The notes under the pieces were generated by a model, which was not told the DNA's origin, did no database searches, and saw nothing but the letters and a program-made list of their open reading frames with translations. Position numbers and translations under genes: made by a program. Below are positions 7,094-15,466 of a stretch of DNA of 64,000 bases, in pieces. Origin of the DNA: JAEUIG01 sp046349775 (GTDB lineage: Bacteria; Planctomycetota; Planctomycetia; Planctomycetales; Planctomycetaceae); NCBI GenBank assembly GCA_046349775.1, contig JAXMBS010000015.1:18540-82539 (forward strand), read 5' to 3'. Numbering within the stretch: position 1 is the stretch's first letter; every line of letters begins with the position of its first letter.

Positions 7094-8092
7094 TTACGGT
7101 ACGACGACGATTTTGCCGGTGAGCGTCCCCTGCTTGTGGAGCGTGTTGTCCTCCTGCAGCTTGTGGGCGGCTGCGGCTTCGTTCAGCGGAAACGTCTGTC
7201 CGACGATCGGGCGCCACTTCCCCTCGGCAAACCAGCGGTTCAGGTCGTCGGCCGCGACCCGTTGCTCGCCGGCGGTCGCATTGAACATGGCGAAACCGAC
7301 GAGCCGCAGATCGCGGACATAAAACGGCCCCACGGGAAATACGGGCCTGGCATCACGGCCGGCCATCAATACCATCCGACCGCGCGACTTCAGGAACCCG
7401 AAGGTTCGCTCAAAGTTTGGCTCCCGCTGGGTTTCCCACCAGACGTCGACTCCGCCGCGAGCAGCTGTGTAGTCCTTCAGTTCCTGATCCATCTCAGGCG
7501 CGCGGTAATCGAGGACGAGGTCCGCACCCAGCTGCCGGCACATCTGGGCTTTTTCCGTGCTCCCGACAGTCGCAATCACGTGGGCCCCGGCGGCCTTCGC
7601 CAGCTGGACGACGGCCGAACCGACTCCGCCCGTCCCGCCGTTGACGAAGACCCACTCTCCTGCGGCGAGCCGTGCATGCAGGAACAGCCCCAGATGCGCC
7701 GTGATGCCGGTCAGCGCTCCGGCGGCCGCCTCAATCTCGGACTGGTCCTCCGGGATCGGATACACCCAGTGCTCGTCAACGGCTGCCAGTTCGGCCAGCG
7801 TGCCCTGCCGACCGAAGAGACTCTGATTGCTGCCCCAGACGCGATCGCCGACACGAAACCGCTGGGCGCCGCTGCCGACCGCCTCGACCGTGCCTGCGAG
7901 GTCACAACCGGGGATGTATGGAAACTTCTGCGCCATCGCGACCGCGCCAGAGCGGATGTAGGTGTCGATGGGGTTCACCGCCGAAGCGCCGATCCGCACG
8001 AGAACCTGTTGCGGCCCGGGAACGGGATCGGGCAGCGTGCCTGTGCGCAGCGATTCCGCTGGTCCCGTCTGATCGATGAAAGCGGCGCGCAT
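7094..8092 (-). CDS. NADPH:quinone oxidoreductase, zinc-free MDR family
   Basis: A 332-residue medium-chain dehydrogenase/reductase. The GroES-like N-terminus (SAVNPIDTYIRSG, PGCDLAGTV) and the NADP-binding Rossmann motif NGGTGGVGS at residues 151-159 are clear. The cysteine cluster of zinc alcohol dehydrogenases is absent, and the closing LTGKIVVVP matches the quinone reductase (Qor) branch. It should transfer electrons from NADPH to quinones or reactive carbonyls in the cytoplasm; the true substrate is not predictable. It is monocistronic and convergent with the kinase gene. Confidence 0.88.
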   Translation of the reverse strand: MRAAFIDQTGPAESLRTGTLPDPVPGPQQVLVRIGASAVNPIDTYIRSGAVAMAQKFPYIPGCDLAGTVEAVGSGAQRFRVGDRVWGSNQSLFGRQGTLAELAAVDEHWVYPIPEDQSEIEAAAGALTGITAHLGLFLHARLAAGEWVFVNGGTGGVGSAVVQLAKAAGAHVIATVGSTEKAQMCRQLGADLVLDYRAPEMDQELKDYTAARGGVDVWWETQREPNFERTFGFLKSRGRMVLMAGRDARPVFPVGPFYVRDLRLVGFAMFNATAGEQRVAADDLNRWFAEGKWRPIVGQTFPLNEAAAAHKLQEDNTLHKQGTLTGKIVVVP

Positions 8093-8166
8093 ACGGGCAC
8101 TCCTGGGAAGGAAGACTGGCGGAGTGTAGCACGAGCGATGAGCTGTCAGCTAACGGCCCGTCAATG

Positions 8167-8240
8167 AGAAATGACAAATGAACACTGACTAATGACAAAT
8201 GCAATTGTCATTGGTCATTCATCATTAGTCATTTGTCATT
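8167..8240. repeat. Hairpin repeat, AATGACAAATG family
   Basis: AT-rich inverted arms built from AATGACAAATG units face ATTAGTCATTTGTCATT. Related short copies occur at 9586-9607 (AATGACA/TGTCATT) and, with a different core, at 33572-33638. It separates two genes on the same strand and may stabilise or end the upstream transcript. Confidence 0.6.
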
Positions 8241-8271
8241 GGACAGAAACGTCGTCACGCTTGCAGCACCG

Positions 8272-9426
8272 CTACGCGGCGCGTTGCCAGGTCGGACTGA
8301 ATCGGCCGCGCACGGCATCCCACCAGGCGGTGACCGTCGTCAGGTTCAGCGTGACGAAGATCAGCAGCGCGCCTCCGATCCGGCTCACCTGCCCGTTGCG
8401 CTGGTAGTGCCACCCCAGCGCCGCCAGCAGGTAGAAGACTCCCTGCAGCGCCATCAGATAAAAGTAGGGGTCGTATGGCGTCAGGAGCGCATTGGTCACC
8501 GCCAGCAATCCGAGCAGCCAGGGTGACATCAGTCGCAGGACCTTGTGCGAGACAAACTCCCACCAGATCGGGTTCTCGCGCGGATCGAGCCATTCCGGCG
8601 CCTGTTTGAGCAGTTGCAGACAGCCAGCGATCGTCCGCCGCTTGCGAATGGCTTCCTGCCTGTGGGTCCGCGACGGCTCATCGTAGGCCACGGCGGCCGG
8701 ATCGAACGCGCAGTGATATCCGCGGGCGATGATCCGCAGCGGAATCGCGACATCGTCGAGGACCGTCGCCTGCGGAATCGGGCGAAAGATGTTCTTGCGG
8801 ACTGCATAGAACGCACCCGTGGCTCCGGGGACGGACCGGAAGCGACTCTCGCACTTGCGGATGAATTTCTCGTAGTTCCAGTAGGCGACGATGCCGCGGG
8901 AAGCGGCCGAAATCTCGTCGACGGGTCGCAGTATCAGTTCCCCCGATGCGACGCCGACGCGCACGTCGGCGAAGTTGGCGCACAATTCACGGATCGCAGT
9001 TCGATCGAGTTCCTGCCGGACGTCGGTCAATACGACCAATTCCGCCTGGCACTCTGGAATCAATTCGTTGAGGCACGCCGCCTTCCCGCGGCGCTCCGGA
9101 AACGCAACCAGTCGCACGCGATCGTCAGGATAGGCCTGGACGACGAGCGCCGTGTCGTCGGTGGAACCGTCGGAGCCGACCAGAACTTCGCAGATCTGCG
9201 TCTGGCAGTCAGAGGCAAAGATGCCGTCGAGTTTGCGGGCGATCCGCGCTCCTTCATTGTGCGCGACCAGCACCACCGAGATCGGCTTTGTCCATGGCTC
9301 GCGGTCCAGGCGCACGCGGCGGCAGTACCCTGCCGCCCAGACGAGCAGCGGATAGCCGACGTACGTGTACCCCAACAGGGCCACGCAGAACCAGAAGAGT
9401 GTGACGATCCAGGGATTCATGAGCAT
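8272..9426 (-). CDS. Membrane-associated family 2 glycosyltransferase
   Basis: A 384-residue processive-type glycosyltransferase. There is one N-terminal membrane helix (residues 7-32), a GT-A catalytic domain with VVLVAHNEG, GSDGSTDD (84-91), the acidic metal site TDVRQ (134-138), LDD (223-225) and an RRRTIAG motif (262-267) in the position of QxxRW, and then two or three C-terminal membrane helices (about 300-375). It would extend an extracellular or cell-wall polysaccharide from a nucleotide sugar. No other exopolysaccharide genes are adjacent. A second ATG two codons in is equally possible as the start. Confidence 0.87.
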   Translation of the reverse strand: MLMNPWIVTLFWFCVALLGYTYVGYPLLVWAAGYCRRVRLDREPWTKPISVVLVAHNEGARIARKLDGIFASDCQTQICEVLVGSDGSTDDTALVVQAYPDDRVRLVAFPERRGKAACLNELIPECQAELVVLTDVRQELDRTAIRELCANFADVRVGVASGELILRPVDEISAASRGIVAYWNYEKFIRKCESRFRSVPGATGAFYAVRKNIFRPIPQATVLDDVAIPLRIIARGYHCAFDPAAVAYDEPSRTHRQEAIRKRRTIAGCLQLLKQAPEWLDPRENPIWWEFVSHKVLRLMSPWLLGLLAVTNALLTPYDPYFYLMALQGVFYLLAALGWHYQRNGQVSRIGGALLIFVTLNLTTVTAWWDAVRGRFSPTWQRAA

Positions 9427-9585
9427 CTATGCGACGGACCGCGATCGATCCCGACTTCGCGGCATGAGACTCAAGCCTAGCGTCCATACCCCCGTGACAT
9501 GCCTGCGGGGTGCCGCGGAGAAGCGGTCCGCCCGTGCAGCGTGCCGGTTGTAACGACGCTGCCGGGTGGATGGTCTTCGATGACG

Positions 9586-9607
9586 AATGACAAGACGATG
9601 TGTCATT
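9586..9607. repeat. Short inverted repeat AATGACA/TGTCATT
   Basis: A reduced copy of the repeat seen at 8167-8240, lying in the 3' end region of the small membrane protein gene. The rest of 9427-9645 shows nothing recognisable. Confidence 0.45.
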
Positions 9608-9645
9608 GGTCAATTGTCAACTGACAGAAGCCAACCGTGGTCAAT

Positions 9646-9933
9646 TCACGAACGCAGGACCGTCACGACCGCAGCGACGATCCCCGCCAGCGGGGCGAAG
9701 ACGAGCGCGGGCGGCACGGCGCACCCGAAGATCCCGGCGACAATCGCCACCCCGACGCCGACGAGGGCGCCCTTGCCGAAGCCATCGCCGCGCCGGCCCG
9801 AAAGCCACGATGTCGCCAGCGCGGCGACGACAGCCGGACCGAGCCAGATGGCCAGCAGCCTCATGAACGCCGCCGCGCTGTAGTCGCCGCCCCAGGAGGC
9901 GAGGACTGCGCCGAACGCGTGCTTCCGATTCAT
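9646..9933 (-). CDS. Small membrane protein, tandem paralogue 1
   Basis: A 95-residue protein with two or three hydrophobic segments (residues about 18-43, 52-72, 75-93) and a central GRRGDGFGKGA loop. It shares a WLGPA, SWL-GRRG-GFG and GC--P pattern with the next gene upstream, so the two arose by duplication. Function is unknown. The ATG at 9933 is chosen over an upstream TTG because a GGAG lies before it. Confidence 0.65.
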   Translation of the reverse strand: MNRKHAFGAVLASWGGDYSAAAFMRLLAIWLGPAVVAALATSWLSGRRGDGFGKGALVGVGVAIVAGIFGCAVPPALVFAPLAGIVAAVVTVLRS

Positions 9934-9973
9934 CAATCTTTAATCTCCAGCAGTCCGGGTAGCGGTCGCACAG

Positions 9974-10270
9974 TCAGCCCGATCGCAACACGGCGAAGAT
10001 CGCGACCACGGCCCCCACCAAGGGTGAGAGCACCACGATGGGAGTCACGCAGCCAAAGACCGCCACGAGCACTGCGGCAAGTACGCCGATCCCTGCACCG
10101 CGTCCGAAACCCGTCCCGCGACGTCCCGTGAGCCAGGACGCGGCCCACGCAGCCAGGATCGCCGGTCCCAGCCAGACGATCGGCAAGGCCCAGACTGGAA
10201 ACGGAATCGAGTCCCGCGACCACGTAAACAGGTCGAATATAAATGGCCGCACCTGACTCGGAATATTCAC
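9974..10270 (-). CDS. Small membrane protein, tandem paralogue 2
   Basis: A 98-residue paralogue of the preceding protein. A 25-residue N-terminal segment is followed by the shared WLGPA, ASWLTGRRGTGFGRGA and FGCVTPIVV motifs and a terminal VLRSG. Two or three membrane helices are expected. The GTG start at 10270 is the only one that keeps the N-terminus. The 40-nt gap to its partner and the same strand suggest one transcript. No function is assigned. Confidence 0.65.
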   Translation of the reverse strand: MNIPSQVRPFIFDLFTWSRDSIPFPVWALPIVWLGPAILAAWAASWLTGRRGTGFGRGAGIGVLAAVLVAVFGCVTPIVVLSPLVGAVVAIFAVLRSG

Positions 10271-10459
10271 GGTTCGCGCCTTCGGCGATGCTGGCAGAGG
10301 TCAACACCTCATCAAGCGGATTCTGAATTGGAATACCACGCAAAATGTGCCAGCTCCGCACAACTCGTTGCCGGCCATTGGCTGCGGATGATTCACCTCA
10401 CCGGCCCAAGTCCTTTATCATGCGACCTTCGGTCCAAGCACTCAATCCGAGAAAACCCG

Positions 10460-12430
10460 ATGACCCGAGGAATTCAAACGCTGGCAATCGCCGGCTGGCT
10501 TGTCGTCTGTGCTCCCGCGTTCGCACAACGACTCGAGGTTCCCCGTGCGCAGGACAAGCCCCCTGGCCCGCCGCTGTCGCCGGCGGAAGCAGTCGCAAAG
10601 ATGGTCGTCCCGGAAGGCTTCTCGGTCGAAGTTGTGGCGGCCGAGCCGCAGATCGCGAACCCGGTGGCGATGTTCATCGACGAGCAAGGGCGGTTCTGGA
10701 TTACCGAGAGCTTCGAATACCCGCGCCTGGATGCCGGCCCCGGACGGGATACCGTCAAAGTGCTGGAAGACACCGATGGTGACGGCGCCTGTGACAAGGT
10801 AACGGTGTTCGCCGAGGGGCTCAACATCCCCTCGGGCGTCGCCGTCGGGTACGGAGGCGTGTGGGTCGCGAACAGTCCCGACATCCTGTTCATGCAGGAC
10901 ACGGACGGCGACCTGAAGGCGGACAAGACCGAGGTCGTCGTCACCGGGTTTGGCCGGACCGACACGCACGAACTGCCGAACTCGCTCACCTGGGGACCGG
11001 ATGGCTGGCTGTACGGCCTCAACGGCGTGTTCAACCATTCGCATGTCAATTACGGCGAAAAGAATCCGAACTACAAAGCGGATCATCCGGGCTGGGACTT
11101 CACCTGTGCGCTGTGGCGAATCCACCCGCGGACGCGCGAGTTCCAGGTGTTTTGTGAAGGGACGAGCAACCCCTGGGGCGTGGCGATCAACGACGAGGGG
11201 GACTTCTTCGTCTCGGCCTGCGTGATCGACCACCTCTGGCACCTCGTCGAGACCGGTTACTACATCCGGCAGGGGGGCCCTTATCCGCCGCATACCTGGC
11301 CGATCGGCTCGATCGTCGAGCACAAGCATCAGAAAGCGGCGTACTGCGGGATCACCTGGTTCGACAGCGACGCGTATCCCGAGGAGTATCGCAAGGTGCT
11401 CTACATGGGGAACATCCATGGCGGGTGCATCAACGCCGACGTGCTGACGCGGAATGGATCGACGTACAAAGGGGCCGCTCATCCAGGGTTCCCCGCACCG
11501 CAAGGGGCGTTCGCTGGACCCGATCGCTCCGCGGTGCGCAAGATCGGCGAAGGCGACAACGCCCGCCTCGCCGACTTCCTCACCGCAAACGACGCGTGGT
11601 TCATGCCGGTCGTCCAGAAGACCGGCCCCGACGGCTGCCTCTACATCCTCGACTGGTACGACCGGTACCACTGCTACCAGGACGCCCACGCGGATCCGGA
11701 AGGGATTGAACGCGCGAAGGGGCGGCTGTATCGCGTCCGCTACAAGGACAATCCGCACGCCAAGCCGTTTGACCTGGCGAAAAAGTCCGACGACGAGCTG
11801 ATCGCGCTGCTCAGCCATTCAAACATCTACATGCGCGACACCGCGCAGCGCTTACTGGGGGAGCGCAACAATCCCGCGACGGCCGACAAACTGCAGAAGA
11901 TCGCGTTCGACTCCCAGCGTCCCGATCAAGATCAACGGTGCGCGCTGTTCGCCTGGGCCGGATTCTCCGGTGCCCATCGACCGGCGATGGCAATGGCCGA
12001 ACGGCAGACCGACGGTCTCGATGCCGTCATTCGTCCGTTCGCCGTCCGGTTGATGTTTTCCGACCCGGAGTATCGGTCGCACATCGTCCAATCGGTCCTG
12101 TCACAACCCGACGCCGGGGAGCACGTTAGCGGCTGGCTCGCACATAGCGACGAGGCGGACGACGCGATCACGCATCTCCAGTATGTGATCGCCGCCGCCA
12201 AGCTCAATAGTTCGCACAGCATACGCGTGCTTGTCCACCGCCTCGCGCATTGCGGTGACGATCCGCTGATTCCGCAGATTGTCTGGGAGAACCTGCACCC
12301 GCTGATCGGCGATCACGGCGCGGAGCTGCTGGCGATCCTGAAGGAGTACGACCTCAAAGAGTACCCAAACGTGGCCAAGCTGATGCCGCGGGTGACGGAG
12401 CGGCTGCTGGACCGGGGGAACGGGAAGTGA
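10460..12430 (+). CDS. PVC-type membrane-bound dehydrogenase, propeller half
   Basis: A 656-residue exported protein of the planctomycete membrane-bound dehydrogenase family (TIGR02604-like). A signal peptide ends at APAFAQ near residue 22. It is followed by the beta-propeller with TDGDGACDKVTVFAEGL, IPSGVAV, ANSPDILFMQDTDGDLKAD and YILDWYDRYHCYQD segments, and a helical region from residue about 420. In many planctomycetes this domain continues directly into HEAT repeats and a cytochrome c; here the chain stops and those parts are encoded 660 nt downstream. It is expected to act in the periplasm or outer compartment on sugars or other organic donors, substrate unknown. The ATG is chosen because the longer frame adds a region without a signal peptide. 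A TATCAT -10 lies at 10416. Confidence 0.87.
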   Translation: MTRGIQTLAIAGWLVVCAPAFAQRLEVPRAQDKPPGPPLSPAEAVAKMVVPEGFSVEVVAAEPQIANPVAMFIDEQGRFWITESFEYPRLDAGPGRDTVKVLEDTDGDGACDKVTVFAEGLNIPSGVAVGYGGVWVANSPDILFMQDTDGDLKADKTEVVVTGFGRTDTHELPNSLTWGPDGWLYGLNGVFNHSHVNYGEKNPNYKADHPGWDFTCALWRIHPRTREFQVFCEGTSNPWGVAINDEGDFFVSACVIDHLWHLVETGYYIRQGGPYPPHTWPIGSIVEHKHQKAAYCGITWFDSDAYPEEYRKVLYMGNIHGGCINADVLTRNGSTYKGAAHPGFPAPQGAFAGPDRSAVRKIGEGDNARLADFLTANDAWFMPVVQKTGPDGCLYILDWYDRYHCYQDAHADPEGIERAKGRLYRVRYKDNPHAKPFDLAKKSDDELIALLSHSNIYMRDTAQRLLGERNNPATADKLQKIAFDSQRPDQDQRCALFAWAGFSGAHRPAMAMAERQTDGLDAVIRPFAVRLMFSDPEYRSHIVQSVLSQPDAGEHVSGWLAHSDEADDAITHLQYVIAAAKLNSSHSIRVLVHRLAHCGDDPLIPQIVWENLHPLIGDHGAELLAILKEYDLKEYPNVAKLMPRVTERLLDRGNGK

Positions 12431-12454
12431 TGCACTGCATGTCCCGAACATGGT

Positions 12455-12460
12455 TACAAT
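12455..12460 (+). promoter_or_regulatory. Candidate -10 box of the toxin-antitoxin pair
   Basis: TACAAT lies 33 nt before the antitoxin ATG, in the gap after the dehydrogenase stop. No convincing -35 box was found. Confidence 0.35.
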
Positions 12461-12492
12461 AGGGCAGCTGATTGCAGGATTTGGACCAAACC

Positions 12493-12756
12493 ATGACGAC
12501 ACGTGACGCAATCGTTCAGCAAGCGCTGGCTTTGCCGCCGGAAGACCGGGCGTATGTTGCCGATCTGCTCGAAGGCAGTCTGCCCGACGAGGAAATTCCG
12601 GATGCCGAGATTGCGGCTGCCTGGACGCGGGAAATCGAGCGCGGTGTACAGGCCAATGATCGCGGCGAGACCACAGCGGTTGACTTCGACGCCGCAATGC
12701 AGGAAGTGCGACAGGCGCTGGAAGCACGCCGGGCCGCACGGGCAGGCCGCCAATGA
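12493..12756 (+). CDS. Antitoxin of the addiction-module (Unstab_antitox) family
   Basis: An 87-residue acidic protein with the pattern ALALPPEDRAYVADLLEGSL followed by a central WTREIERGVQ helix and a basic C-terminus, matching PF09720-type putative addiction module components. Such proteins neutralise a RelE/ParE-fold toxin encoded just downstream and usually repress their own promoter. The stop overlaps the toxin start in an ATGA tetranucleotide, a standard translational coupling. The pair sits between the two halves of a split dehydrogenase system. Confidence 0.82.
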   Translation: MTTRDAIVQQALALPPEDRAYVADLLEGSLPDEEIPDAEIAAAWTREIERGVQANDRGETTAVDFDAAMQEVRQALEARRAARAGRQ

Positions 12757-13061
12757 GATTTCGGGTTGTTCCCGAAGCGCGTGCGGAACTCGTTGAGGCC
12801 ACTGACTGGTATGACCGTCGCCAGTCAGCACTCGGCCATGAATTGCTTGCGGAGGTCCACGCGGCATTGGAGACTATCCGCAGTCGTGCATTTTTGTTGC
12901 CTACGATTGAGGGCTACACGGGCAATCTTGATTTACGTCGGTTGTTATAGAAGCGGTTTCCATACGTAGTCTATGTGCTTTGTCGCGACGATGAGGTCGT
13001 TGTCACGCCAATTGCACATGCTCGACAACGACCGCTCTATTGGCTGCACCGGCTGAATTAG
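12753..13061 (+). pseudogene. RelE/ParE-type toxin interrupted by an in-frame TAG
   Basis: Translation from ATG 12753 gives a RelE/ParE-like N-terminus (FRVVPEARAELVEATDWYDRR) but stops at TAG 12948-12950, codon 66. The same frame then continues without further stops as KRFPYVVYVLCRDDEVVVTP and HARQRPLYWLHRLN to TAG 13059-13061, which is exactly the conserved second half of the family (RFPYVVYV, then the late RPLYW). One base substitution therefore separates this from an intact 102-residue toxin. Either the toxin is inactivated while the antitoxin survives, or the amber codon is read through, or this is a sequence error. Confidence 0.75.
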
Positions 13062-13094
13062 ATCGGCCACCGGGAGTTCGAGATACCATTGAAT

Positions 13095-14372
13095 ATGCGC
13101 AGAAGCTCTTTGCTGCATTCTGTACTCATCTGGATGGTTATGACGTCGTGCGCAGTCGCCGCTGAAGACGCTGCTCTCTCTGTCGACGCCGTCATTCCGC
13201 TCCTCGAGCTCGTCCTGGATGCCGACGAGTCTACCGCCCGGCAGTGCCTCGGGATCGTCACCCGCGCGATTCAGAATGACGAACTCCCGGCCGAACGCGT
13301 GGCTGCACTGCGGGAACAACTTGGCAAACGGCTGCGGGCGATTTACGGCGACCCCAAACATCCGCTGCGGCTCGACTCCGCTTTGCTGGCCGCCGGCTGG
13401 CAGGACTCCGAAGCGGTGCGAATCACCCGCGAGACGTTTGCCGATCGCCAGTCGTCTGCCGGACAGCGACTGGCAGCGCTGCAGGCGCTCATCGCACTGC
13501 AACTTCCCGATGCGCTCGCCGATGCGAAGTCCGTGCTCGGCGATCCACAGGGGAATCCACTCGACTTCCGGATCCAGGTGCTGGGGTCTCTCGGACGACT
13601 GGAATCCCCGGAAATCGGCACGTTCCTGCTCACCAAGCTGGACGACTTCGAACCCGAACTCCGGCCGCGTGCTCTGGAACTGCTGACGCAGCGTCCAGAA
13701 TGGACCAACCCGCTGCTCGCCGCGATCGCCGACAAGCGGATCAGCAAGGACATGCTGAATCTCAATCAATTGCGACGGATTGCGTCGTTCAACGATCCCC
13801 AACTCAAGGAGCAGTTTACGGCGATTTATGGAGCGCTGCGGGAAGGGCGTGACCCGGATCGCGAGCTCCTCGTCCGCAAGATGAAGAACTACCTGGAGGC
13901 GGTCCCCGGCGATCCGCGCAAAGGGGCGGCTGCGTTCAAGAAAGTCTGCGCCCAGTGCCACAAGATCTACGGCGAAGGAGCCGACGTCGGTCCGGACATT
14001 ACGCTGAATGGCCGTAACAACTGGGACCAACTGGTCTCAAACGTGTTCGACCCTTCGCTGGTCATCGGGGCGGGATTTCAGGCGCGGCAATTGCTGACGA
14101 CCGACGGCCGCGTCCTGACTGGCCTGCCGGTCGAGGAGAGCGATCAGCGCGTGGTCCTGAAAGTGCAGGGGGGGAAGATCGAGACGATCGCCCGCGCTGA
14201 CATCGACGACTACAAGGTCAGCGAAGTTTCAATGATGCCGGAGGAGCTGGAGAAACAACTGACGAAGCAGGAGATCGCCGATCTGATGTCGTATCTGGCG
14301 CTCGACAAGCCGCCGGAAGACCCATCGGCGAAGTTTCTGCCTGGTGCGCCGGTGCCGAAAAAGTCACTTTGA
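13095..14372 (+). CDS. Exported HEAT-repeat/cytochrome c protein (PVC dehydrogenase partner)
   Basis: A 425-residue protein with its own signal peptide (ends near SCAVAA, residue 22). Residues about 30-270 are helical HEAT-like repeats with the ARQCLG and LPAERVAALREQLG style seen in planctomycete dehydrogenases. A single c-type haem site CAQCH is at residues 285-289, with the following YGEGADVGPDITLNGRNNWD and MMPEELEKQLTKQEIADLMSYL typical of the planctomycete haem-binding domain. It probably accepts electrons from the propeller protein encoded at 10460. ATG 13095 is preferred over TTG 13089. Confidence 0.87.
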   Translation: MRRSSLLHSVLIWMVMTSCAVAAEDAALSVDAVIPLLELVLDADESTARQCLGIVTRAIQNDELPAERVAALREQLGKRLRAIYGDPKHPLRLDSALLAAGWQDSEAVRITRETFADRQSSAGQRLAALQALIALQLPDALADAKSVLGDPQGNPLDFRIQVLGSLGRLESPEIGTFLLTKLDDFEPELRPRALELLTQRPEWTNPLLAAIADKRISKDMLNLNQLRRIASFNDPQLKEQFTAIYGALREGRDPDRELLVRKMKNYLEAVPGDPRKGAAAFKKVCAQCHKIYGEGADVGPDITLNGRNNWDQLVSNVFDPSLVIGAGFQARQLLTTDGRVLTGLPVEESDQRVVLKVQGGKIETIARADIDDYKVSEVSMMPEELEKQLTKQEIADLMSYLALDKPPEDPSAKFLPGAPVPKKSL

Positions 14373-14384
14373 GACGGCAGGACC

Positions 14385-14410
14385 GGGAGGGTGAGGTTCC
14401 CGCCGAGCCG
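14385..14410 (+). repeat. Dispersed repeat, GGGAGGGCGAGGCTCC family
   Basis: A copy of the planctomycete repeat whose core reads GGGAGGG, GAGG, TCCCGCCGAGCC. Others lie at 20173-20220, 29194-29219, 56735-56760 (diverged) and 59144-59169. This one lies in the gap after the cytochrome gene. Confidence 0.65.
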
Positions 14411-14488
14411 GAGCCATAAGACAGCCCTCAAATCATCGCGGCACTCCCGACTGGTCGGGATCGCCCTCCCATTCATCTCGCAGAGCAA

Positions 14489-15398
14489 ATGCCGGAATCG
14501 AATCCTCCCCTTGTCATCGGCCTTGGCGACGTGCTGTGGGACCTGTTCCCCAATGCGCAAAAGCCCGGCGGCGCGCCGGCAAACGTCGCGTTTCAGGACG
14601 GGCAGTTGGGCGGCGTCGGCGCGGTGGCGTCCCGCGTTGGCAATGACGACTGGGGGACCGGCTCGTTGCGTACCTGCGCGGCGGGACTGGACCTGTCGGC
14701 GCTGCAACGGGATCCTGAGCATCCGACCGGGCGCGTGACGGTCGACGTCAGTGATCCGCACCATCCGCGGTACATCATTCACGAGAATGTCGCGCGTGGG
14801 ATTTCATCGCCGCCGACGAGGCCCTGCTGAGCCTCGCCGGCGCGCCGACGCGATCTGCTTCGGCGGCCTGGCGCAGCGTGCCCCGGCCAGCCGCGCGCCA
14901 TTCACGCGGCGGCTCGCGTCCGCCCGGCCGCAGTGCCTGATCGTGTTCGACATCAACCTGCGGCAGCACTGGTGGAACATCGACGGCATCACCCAGTCCA
15001 TTCGAGCGTCGAAAGTCGTCAAGCTGAATCATGACGAAGTCGCGACGCTGGCTCCGTTATTGAACGCTTCGGCAGAGCCCGTCGCCTTTGCCCGGTTCAT
15101 CCAGCAGGAGCACGGCATCGGCACGGTGTGCGTGACTCGCGCCGAACATGGTTGCCTGCTCGTGCGGGGCGACGAAGTCGTCGATCTCCCCGGCATCCAG
15201 GTGAACGTCGTCGACGCGGTCGGCTCCGGCGACGCCTTCAGCGCCGCACTCATCATTGCCACGCTCCGCAACTGGCCGCTGCGCGCGACAGGCGAACTGG
15301 CCAATCGTGTCGGTGCGCTGGTTGCCTCGCGCCCCGGCGCGATGCCCGACCTGCGGACCGAGTTCGCGGACCTGCTGCGCGAACTGCAGCCGAAGTAA
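14489..15398 (+). pseudogene. PfkB-family sugar kinase (fructokinase-like), two frameshifts
   Basis: The N-terminal frame (14489-14830) holds GDVLWDLFP and the sugar-binding KPGGAPANVAF motif; the C-terminal frame (ending 15398) holds the ATP and catalytic signature DAVGSGDAFSAAL. In between, near 14793-14798, the reading must move to a third frame to give AWDFIAADEALLSLAG, and near 14845 it must move again to give ADAICFGG. Together the pieces make one complete kinase of about 300 residues that would phosphorylate a sugar such as fructose. Both shifts lie in CG-rich runs (CGCGCG, GGCGCGCC), so sequencing error and genuine decay are both possible. It lies just before a BtpA-like gene on the same strand. 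Confidence 0.8.
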
Positions 15399-15466
15399 GT
15401 GCGAAACTGCGAGCGGCGTCGGTACACTGGTCGACACATTCGTTAGTCGAAGTGCAACCCGACGTC

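Noticed and set aside
7091..8167. 358-codon plus-strand frame antisense to the quinone reductase
   Set aside because: The minus-strand frame has full MDR motifs; the plus-strand translation has none.
10442..11818. 458-codon minus-strand frame within the PVC dehydrogenase
   Set aside because: Antisense shadow; the plus-strand product matches a known family and has a signal peptide.
12766..12969. Frameshifted toxin ending as LIYVGCYRSGFHT
   Set aside because: The proper toxin continuation is in the original frame after the TAG, so the defect is a nonsense codon and not a frameshift.
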